Position numbers and translations under genes: made by a program. A stretch of 64,000 nt of DNA from Ariolimax columbianus (lineage: Eukaryota > Mollusca > Gastropoda > Stylommatophora > Arionidae), in assembly GCA_036924085.1 (NCBI GenBank), contig JAVGWX010000002.1, positions 45,031,666 through 45,095,665 on the forward strand. Reading direction: 5' to 3'. Below are positions 59,201 through 64,000 of the stretch, piece after piece. Below the pieces are notes generated by a model, which had not been told where the DNA came from, searched no databases, and was given only the letters and a program-made list of their open reading frames with translations. The first letter of the stretch is position 1. Every line of letters starts with the position of its first letter.

Positions 59201-62200
59201 ATGATGTGTATAAATTAGTAGTGTAACATTTTCTTATTGTTCCCTTTTCACCCCAACTAGAAGTTTTATTTCTGGGCTGAAGATGCAGCAGTGAATGAGC
59301 TGACAGCAGTCAGCAACTCATAGCTGGCTGCTTGCATCCTGGTCAGCGAACCACAGATGACCAAGGCCCTATTATTCCATCTCCAAGCGGCGGTCCTGGA
59401 AACAGGCTACACTAGTGTTGTCTGGCTTCTTCTTCGTTCATCCTAAGAATCAAGATCCCGGTTTCCTTTATTTCCATACAGCTTTTGTCTCATATCTGTC
59501 TCGCGAGGGCAGTATTGTTCTCTCTTTTCTTGCATGAGCACGCAGCTTTGTAGGATGTGTTCCTCAGTCATGGTATGCCCCACATGGGCACCTGTCATCT
59601 ATCCCATATCCTCATTTTGTTGTAGTAGTTTGGCTAAAAGAATAGGGATGGCAGTAGGAATGCAAATCCAGAAGCCCCAAAAGTTTGCTGAAATTGGATG
59701 TGTCGAGTCAGAAGATGCAGATAATGCAGCCTCACTGTAAACTTTGACACATCCTTTTCAAAACGAATACAGAAGAAAAAATTCCAGCCGGAGTATAAAG
59801 CTACCACTACAATTGGCCTCGTTTAGGAAGTCTGAGCCAAATCACTTTGTGAGCTTGCAGTGGTGGTTTCTATTTAACACAATGAGGTTGCTAGCCTCTT
59901 GCACAACTCTCTTTGATCACCTTTTACAACATGCAAGGAGATGCAGCGGTTCTATTCTTTCCTTCACAGCAAGGGGTTCTTGGATTCACCCAGGGAATTG
60001 ATGCAACTTACTTCTACTTTTAATAATTCTGTGTCCTTTTTCAACATATGGGTTAAAAACGGATGTTTTCTGCTGATCCTACTTTGGACTGTCTTCTTGA
60101 GTTTCACTCAAGAGATTCTATCTGCTGTTTTCACTATTTCTTTTGCATTCTTACTCCATAAAATGCATATGGCCACCACTAAAAATGGTCCACTTTCAGG
60201 AAGCCTGTATCTGGGCACTTGCAGTTTCAATAACAATAGTTTTACATGATGAGGTTGTTAGCCCTATACACAATCTTCTTTAGTCACCCTTTATGATATG
60301 TTTGGAAGGTTACAGTGGTCCTATACTTTCAACCCTGTGTGGAAAGTGTGTTCTATACATCTCATATTTTTGTTTGTTGCGTTTGTCTTATTTCTCCATT
60401 CCTCAAAGCAGTGTTTGTTGCACTGTTTATTTTGCGCATGTTGGTCCAGTGCATCTGACTTTGGCATGCATTTTATGTAAGGGTCTGCTTCCTCTTGCAT
60501 TTTCAAAGGGTTTGCTTCCCCGGGATAACGGTCATCTCAAATTGATATTCTTAATTGAAATGTTATGATTGTCACGATCTTTGTCACAATTCTATGACTG
60601 TTTTTATCAGTAATTGAAGAAAAAGAGCAAACAGTGTTTACAGCCAAAAACCTTAATAATTTAAAACATAAAGAATTAGAAAAAGTATGTGGTAGAAAAC
60701 AAATCTATGAGCTTAATAAGAAGAATTCGTGTAAATAGATGTCTAAATACGGCACTCTAGGTTGACCTGCATATAAGCAGGTATGCACTGAGATGGACCC
60801 ACAGAGGAAGAGAAGGTTTTAGAGATCAAAGAACAGTTGACAAAGAACGGTACAAGAAGAGGTCAGGACAGTAGATTTCTCATAGCTGGAGCTCAGGAAA
60901 ACAGTCCAAAATAGAAATCAGTGTCTGCCGAAGACGGATGTGTCAGATCGAAAGGTGCAAATATCGCAGTCAAACTGTAAACTAGCTACACAACGCAAAT
61001 CCGTTCTCCGGACTACATCATGCTACTTGCAAAGCCCTATTCAGGACTTGGTAGCAGGAAGTTGAGAATGAACACAGAAGAAGAAATCAGTGGAGAGTAT
61101 CTTCCAAGGGGAATAATAAGGATTTAGTCAAGTTGAAACAAACCTAAAAATATAACCAGATATGATTTGTATTGGATAAGTGCAGAGGAAGCAAGTGTTA
61201 CTGAGATATATAGCTTAGCTCTAGAAGACCGCACAGAGTTGAACTGGCTAAGGATGACTGTTGTAGCAAAATGTTCCTACTGAATTGATAGGGTAAAAGT
61301 AAGCAAGTTGACATGCTCAAAATAAATTCAACGAGCGCATGAGCTGCAGTGGTCAGCGACCCATAGCTGACTGCTAGCGTCAGAGCCAGCGAACCAGAGC
61401 TGCCAAGACCTTTCTACACCTCCACGCGGTGATACTGGATAACAGGCTGCAGTAGGGCAGACTGGCTAAGGAGAAGGGATCAAAGAGGGAATGCTAACCC
61501 GGTACTCAAAAAATGCTTGCTGAAGTCGGATGTGTTGGACCGAAAGGTGCAAATATCGCAGTCAAGCTGTAAACTACGACACAACACATTCCGTTCTCTG
61601 GACTACATTCTGCTACTTAAGCCCTTTCAGGGTTTGGTAGCGGGAGATTGAGAACGAAAGAAGCCAAGCCAAGCCAAAATAAATTCAACAAGGAAAACCG
61701 CTAACCTGACAGTCTGAAGAGTTTGTAGTCGCTTATTGTTCCTTTCTAACTCTGTATTCTTCTTTTCTATTTTTACTTCCAAATTAGCCTCATCAGATGC
61801 AACGTTGTGTAACATATTTTCTGTTTTCTTTATCTCATTCTGAAACAAACAAAACATTGCTAGTCATTGAAAAAATAAAAGTCACTACAATAAATTATTG
61901 TACTTATAAATCACTGTTAATAATTCTGTTAGCTCACATAAGTGAAACAATATTTTTCATACATAACAACCTTCCCCACATGTGAATCATGGAGTTCCTT
62001 ATTGGGGAGGGGAGGAAACCATGGAATCACTGCATTCTATGTGGATATGAGAAAACTCTTGTGAAATTAAGAGCACATAAATGCTTAGGTGTACACTTCC
62101 TGTATGGGGGTAAAATATTCCACTCATAACCCTGAACTCCTACTGGAGCGAAAAAGACGGCCAATATTAGTTAATGTCAGTTTCCAATAGTTAATATCAG

Positions 62201-62855
62201 TGTTCAATAGTTAATATCAGTATCCTTTAGTTAATATCAGTGTCCAATAGTTAATATCAGTATCCTTTAGTTAATATCAGTGTCCAATAGTTAATATCAG
62301 TGTCCAATAGTTAATATCAGTATCCTTTAGTTAATATCAGTGTCCAATAGTTAATATCGATGTTGTTGTTCTTCTTCTTTTGCGTTCATTCTCAATCTCC
62401 AGCTACCAAGTCCCGAACAGGGCTTTACAAGTAGCAGGATGTAGTCCTTAGAGCGGAATGCGTTGTGTTGCTAGTTTACAGTTTGATTGCGATATTTGCA
62501 CCTTTCGGTCCGACACATCCATCTTCGGCAAAGTCAGTGTTCAAAAGATAATGTCAGTGCTCAATAGTTAATGTCAGTGTCCAAAAGATAATGTCAGTGT
62601 CCAATAGTTAATATCAGTGTCCAATAGTTAATATCAGTGTCCAATAGTAGATGTTAGTGTCTATCTTTTCAAGTACTGAAAATAAGGTAGCCATGTTTAG
62701 ATTTCTTCTTCGTTTCTATTCCAGTATATTTTCTTAATAAATTAAATTTCCAAAGTGAGTTTATGACTTACCCGTACAGCTTCTATTGATGCTTGTAATC
62801 CATGTTCAACCTCATTGATTTCTAATGCCCGTGCAACAACCATCGAACGTTGTTC
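44067..62855 (-). CDS. CLUAP1: Clusterin-associated protein 1 / IFT38, 3' part (seven exons)
   Basis: Minus-strand exons 62855-62772, 61839-61706, 59142-59001, 57262-57154, 51118-51047, 44859-44798 and 44228-44067 join in phase (765 bp, 254 residues plus TAG). CLUAP1/IFT38 is a subunit of the IFT-B complex that carries cargo in cilia. Recognised blocks: [90 protein letters not shown] and [17 protein letters not shown], ending DELDDSDF. The middle is coiled coil and the tail highly acidic, as in the family. Comparison with the ~410-residue vertebrate protein suggests that about 170 N-terminal residues (the calponin-homology-like domain) are encoded to the right of the window. No frame damage is visible; introns carry dense LINE and SINE insertions. 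Confidence 0.96.
44536..44768 (-). mobile_element. SINE-C copy with perfect target duplication
   Basis: Full element with tRNA-like head (GTGGGCTAGTGG, B box GAGTTCGATCCCC). ACCATGGTATTT at 44524-44535 and 44769-44780 (12/12). It ends 29 bp from the donor of the CLUAP1 exon at 44798. Confidence 0.95.
44798..44859 (-). CDS. CLUAP1: CLUAP1 exon
   Basis: Acceptor ttttttcag, donor gtgagt. Encodes [20 protein letters not shown] with a closing E. Confidence 0.93.
45098..45307 (-). mobile_element. 5'-truncated family-1 LINE 3' end with target duplication
   Basis: Only 210 bp of the ribbon region and the CGTACGAAGAAG tail. TTTGTAGTATTC at 45086-45097 and 45308-45319 (12/12). Confidence 0.93.
45440..45855. 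other. CLUAP1 intron, unassigned
   Basis: AT-rich, no feature recognised. Confidence 0.4.
45858..46105 (-). mobile_element. SINE-B copy
   Basis: cttgaaaaggacattgtatc, tttccactgtgatcc, gtagcctgtttccagggtca and ggcaga-atagggt blocks match the 52.2-kb copy. Confidence 0.75.
46282..46623 (-). mobile_element. SINE-A copy with probable target duplication
   Basis: AATGTTATAT (46272-46281) and AATATTATAT (46624-46633), 9/10. Confidence 0.88.
46790..48030 (+). mobile_element. RTE-type LINE fragment, longer relative of the PCNA-intron copy
   Basis: Blocks [21 protein letters not shown] (about 47105-47165), [17 protein letters not shown] (about 47578-47625), [18 protein letters not shown] and [14 protein letters not shown], ending gatgacctgacctg. 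Numerous frameshifts and stops. Confidence 0.85.
48110..48960 (-). mobile_element. LINE endonuclease-region fragment
   Basis: Minus-strand sequence related to the 25.0-kb fragment. Readable short blocks such as [15 protein letters not shown] sequence are badly broken, so assignment rests mainly on the match to 25030-25335. Confidence 0.5.
49301..50167 (+). mobile_element. 5'-truncated family-1 LINE (RNase H to 3' end) with target duplication
   Basis: [21 protein letters not shown] (RT-RNase H junction), [40 protein letters not shown], then a frameshifted ribbon region and a GTACGAAGAAGAAG tail. GGAAGCTGC at 49292-49300 and 50168-50176 (9/9). Confidence 0.9.
50180..50698. other. CLUAP1 intron, unassigned
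   Basis: AT-rich. One short direct repeat (gtacagttactctccac at about 50635 and 50666). Otherwise nothing recognised. Confidence 0.4.
50710..50956 (-). mobile_element. SINE-C copy with perfect target duplication
   Basis: Full tRNA-headed element. ATAAAGATGTT at 50699-50709 and 50957-50967 (11/11). Lies about 90 bp from the CLUAP1 exon at 51047. Confidence 0.95.
51047..51118 (-). CDS. CLUAP1: CLUAP1 exon
   Basis: Acceptor ttcatatag, donor gttagt. Encodes [20 protein letters not shown] and VRPE. Less conserved linker between coiled coil and acidic tail, supported by phase. Confidence 0.85.
51550..51785 (+). mobile_element. SINE-B copy
   Basis: gaagatgcagtgaatg, tggctgcttgcatcagg and the 3' end ttttcaggatgaatgatgaa. 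Confidence 0.7.
51795..51970 (+). mobile_element. tRNA-related SINE fragment
   Basis: B box GGGTTCGATTCCC (about 51840-51852) after an A-box-like region. No duplication found. Confidence 0.5.
52125..52425 (-). mobile_element. SINE-B copy
   Basis: Near-full copy from gccttgaaaaggacgttg to cactgctgcatctta. Confidence 0.75.
52808..53153 (+). mobile_element. SINE-A copy with target duplication
   Basis: CATATTGCGAAAAGTG (52792-52807) and CATATTGGGAAAAGTG (53154-53169), 15/16. Tail gaacgaacgaagccaagc. Confidence 0.93.
53229..53390 (-). mobile_element. SINE-A-short copy
   Basis: Minus-strand short form ending in GAACAAACGCAGAAGAAG. Confidence 0.75.
53600..54570 (-). mobile_element. LINE fragment with APE-type endonuclease block
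   Basis: [20 protein letters not shown] (about 53990-53930) is the D-x-N endonuclease motif. A 110-bp stretch at 54350-54462 is repeated in diverged form at 55918-56030 within the next LINE. Confidence 0.75.
54880..57130 (-). mobile_element. LINE reverse transcriptase, nearly whole domain
   Basis: In order on the minus strand: [20 protein letters not shown] (about 57090), [18 protein letters not shown] (about 56785), [20 protein letters not shown] (about 56515), [34 protein letters not shown] (about 56060-56020), [19 protein letters not shown] and [19 protein letters not shown] (about 55490). It contains stops and frameshifts. Its 5' side reaches to within about 45 bp of the CLUAP1 exon at 57154. 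Confidence 0.88.
57154..57262 (-). CDS. CLUAP1: CLUAP1 exon
   Basis: Acceptor atttcag, donor gtaagt. Encodes [20 protein letters not shown] then [16 protein letters not shown]. Ends in phase 1. Confidence 0.93.
57330..57702 (+). repeat. Repeat family E, copy 1
   Basis: About 370 bp with tgttagtcagggtcag, ccttcctggaaacgggtg, ttttcatggcagcctgac and a CAA-rich end. Two other copies (58135, 63385) have the same orientation. Identity unknown. Confidence 0.8.
57787..58102 (+). mobile_element. SINE-A copy with perfect target duplication
   Basis: ATATTCTTCAGT at 57775-57786 and 58103-58114 (12/12). Confidence 0.94.
58135..58495 (+). repeat. Repeat family E, copy 2
   Basis: Same blocks as copy 1, with about 10-15% difference by eye. 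Confidence 0.8.
58640..58880 (+). mobile_element. LINE C-terminal fragment joined to SINE-B-like sequence
   Basis: [12 protein letters not shown] and [14 protein letters not shown] (58660-58765) resemble LINE C-termini. gatgcaagcagccagctatg (58808-58827) is SINE-B-like. Confidence 0.5.
59001..59142 (-). CDS. CLUAP1: CLUAP1 exon (coiled coil)
   Basis: Acceptor ttgtatag, donor gtgaga. Encodes [40 protein letters not shown] and VEQDKVE. Confidence 0.96.
59276..59780 (+). mobile_element. SINE-B copy split by a LINE 3' end
   Basis: Head 59276-59427 (gaagatgcagcagtgaatga) and 3' part 59629-59780 (gctgaaattggatgtgtcga, gcagcctcactgtaaac) flank the insertion at 59428-59628. Confidence 0.75.
59428..59628 (-). 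mobile_element. LINE 3' end inserted in SINE-B
   Basis: The minus strand encodes [20 protein letters not shown] (ribbon region of an RNase H-type LINE) and ends TAGGATGAACGAAGAAGA. Short flanks TCTGGCT/TTTGGCT (6/7). Confidence 0.75.
59785..60370. other. CLUAP1 intron with a likely repeated 3' LINE piece
   Basis: Two similar words (cctcttgcacaactctcttt near 59895, ccctatacacaatcttcttt near 60262) suggest a duplicated LINE-like sequence. Nothing firmer. Confidence 0.35.
60371..60532 (-). mobile_element. SINE-C copy, head missing
   Basis: ttgcgtttgtcttatttctc through cttccccgggataacggtca. Confidence 0.75.
60533..60912. other. CLUAP1 intron, unassigned
   Basis: Possible degraded LINE C-terminus (ctcataagcag... 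ggacccacagaggaagagaa). Not resolvable. Confidence 0.3.
60924..61081 (+). mobile_element. SINE-A-short copy with perfect target duplication
   Basis: 158 bp, from TCTGCCGAAGACGGATGTGT to GAGAATGAACACAGAAGA. AGAAATCAGTG at 60913-60923 and 61082-61092 (11/11). Confidence 0.92.
61333..61674 (+). mobile_element. SINE-A copy with perfect target duplication
   Basis: CAAAATAAATTCAAC at 61318-61332 and 61675-61689 (15/15). 3' tail AAGAAGCCAAGCCAAGC. Ends 17 bp from the CLUAP1 exon donor region at 61706. Confidence 0.96.
61706..61839 (-). CDS. CLUAP1: CLUAP1 exon (coiled coil)
   Basis: Acceptor gtttcag, donor gttagc. Encodes [40 protein letters not shown] and LQTV plus a split Arg codon. Confidence 0.97.
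62162..62655 (+). repeat. 20-bp minisatellite split by a SINE
   Basis: The unit ttaatatcagtgtccaatag (variants with tcctttag or ttcaaaag) runs 62167-62360 and resumes 62535-62655. Confidence 0.93.
62363..62534 (-). mobile_element. SINE-A-short copy inside the minisatellite
   Basis: gcgttcattctcaatctcca to ccgacacatccatcttcggc, with the GTTGCTAGTTTACAG signature of the short form. Confidence 0.88.
62772..62855 (-). CDS. CLUAP1: CLUAP1 exon
   Basis: Acceptor ttttaag, donor gtaagt. 28 codons, phase 0 at both ends: [20 protein letters not shown] and QASIEAVR. Confidence 0.93.
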
Positions 62856-62982
62856 CTTAAAAAGAACATTAATAACAAAACTAACATAATTTAAATCATA
62901 AAGAATAGATGATTTATCAGATTTTCTTTGCGTGAAATTTGGTGCGAATAATGCAAGAAAGTTGACTAGTGAAATTGTTATT

Positions 62983-63303
62983 CTTCTACTTCTCAATCTC
63001 TCACTACCAAGCCCTGAACAGGGCTTTGTAAGTAGCAGGATATAGTCTGGAGAATGGAATGCGTTGTGTCGCTAGTTTACTGCTTGACTGCGATATTTGC
63101 ACCTTTTGGTCTGACACATCTGTCTTCGGCAGCAGCTATTTTTTGAGTACTGGGTTAGCCTTCCCACTTTGATCCCTTCTCCTTAGCCAGCCTGCTCTGT
63201 TACAGTCTGTTATCCAAGATCACTGTGTAGAGGTGTAGAAGGGTCTTGGCAGCTCTGGGTCGCTGGCTGCTGCAGCTCATGCGCTGCTCAACATCTTGAT
63301 CGC
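62983..63303 (-). mobile_element. SINE-A copy with perfect target duplication
   Basis: AAATTGTTATT at 62972-62982 and 63304-63314 (11/11). Carries the GTCGCTAGTTTAC variant otherwise typical of A-short. Confidence 0.93.
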
Positions 63304-63384
63304 AAATTGTTATTAAAACAATTAGATAATAAATATTGACATGTTTACCTAATCTGGTCATCAGGGTGCGTTTATACCATTAAA

Positions 63385-63655
63385 TGGGGAGGAAGACTAA
63401 CGTCTGGTCAGGCAAAACATACTGATCAGACATATTAGTCAGGGTCAGGCAAAACATACTGGCTAAGACCCTCACCTCAGCTTCCTCGTAGCCCTCCCTG
63501 GAAACGGGCTGTTTTCATGGCAGCCTGGATAACAAGGTGAGGGATTGACATGATCCCTGCAGTAGTGAGCGACATACAGATGAAGACAAGCATAGCACAA
63601 CTGCCTGGAGGCGCACAAAAGAGTAAACCTACTCATTGTGTACATTCAACAACAA
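63385..63655 (+). repeat. Repeat family E, copy 3
   Basis: gtctggtcaggcaaaacata, tcctcgtagccctccctgga, aacaaggtgagggattgaca, CAA-rich end. Shorter than the others (missing the Ser-rich middle block around tcagcacgctc). Confidence 0.8.
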
Positions 63656-64000
63656 CATTAGTCAACTTGTACTCTGATGGGTGTCATGGGGTACCCTGAA
63701 ACAACATAGGCATGGGTGGCAAGAAAATATTCAGTTATTTTCCAGTTGGGTGACATTCGGTATCTAACACTGATGTTTCTGTATTTAGTTCACAGCAAAT
63801 GTTCAAAATTGTTATGACTGACCTATAAATGGCGGACTATCTGGCACAGTCGCATCTTTTGTTTAATGCAAAGTTATTTCCGTTAGTTGGGAATTTATGT
63901 TTTCTGTGACGTTCTAAAGTTGTAGCATTCTGCATGATGAAATTAGGGGTTCAAGAGTCGAGAAATTGCTTATTTTTGGATAAGGTCAATGATCATGGAT
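63656..64000. other. Unassigned, probably CLUAP1 intron
   Basis: No feature recognised. Confidence 0.35.

Noticed and set aside
62162..62655. CRISPR-like array
   Set aside because: A 20-bp head-to-tail minisatellite without spacers.

Overview
This is animal nuclear DNA: split genes with GT-AG introns, no operons, and a very high load of interspersed repeats. Three conserved single-copy genes can be read exon by exon. They are the 3' part of an hnRNP H/F-type RNA-binding protein gene (+, exons from 2562 to 12348), a complete six-exon PCNA gene (+, 27498-39985, 261 codons plus stop, the same length as human PCNA), and the 3' part of CLUAP1/IFT38, an intraflagellar-transport protein (-, 62855 down to 44067). 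A ciliated metazoan is therefore certain. The repeat style, in particular the tRNA-derived SINEs, suggests a lophotrochozoan, perhaps a gastropod mollusc, but that is only an impression.

Layout: 1-1165 is a LINE reverse-transcriptase fragment. 1.2-12.3 kb is hnRNP H with introns holding LINE, SINE and MITE insertions, including two LINE-in-LINE nests. 12.3-27.3 kb is intergenic: broken LINEs, a dead mariner element, a mariner deletion derivative and many SINEs. 27.3-40.1 kb is PCNA, with two E2F-like motifs just upstream, an RTE-type LINE tail in intron 1, a 218-bp triplication in intron 2 and a 37-unit G-rich minisatellite in intron 3. 40-44 kb is the convergent PCNA/CLUAP1 spacer, holding two full copies of a piggyBac-like MITE with TTAA target sites. 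44-63 kb is CLUAP1, whose introns are packed with LINEs and SINEs. 63.3-64 kb is repeat plus unassigned sequence.

The genes have housekeeping roles (splicing regulation, DNA replication clamp, ciliary transport) and do not form a pathway. No bacterial-type system, CRISPR array, rRNA or convincing functional tRNA gene is present. The most interesting content is the repeat ecology. Several SINE families, named here A, A-short, B and C, share a central motif around GCTGAAGTCGGATG. Many copies have perfect 10-16 bp target-site duplications. SINEs and RNase H-bearing LINEs end in similar GAA-rich tails, which suggests LINE-driven mobilisation. Target-site duplications were found by eye and all coordinates were counted by hand.
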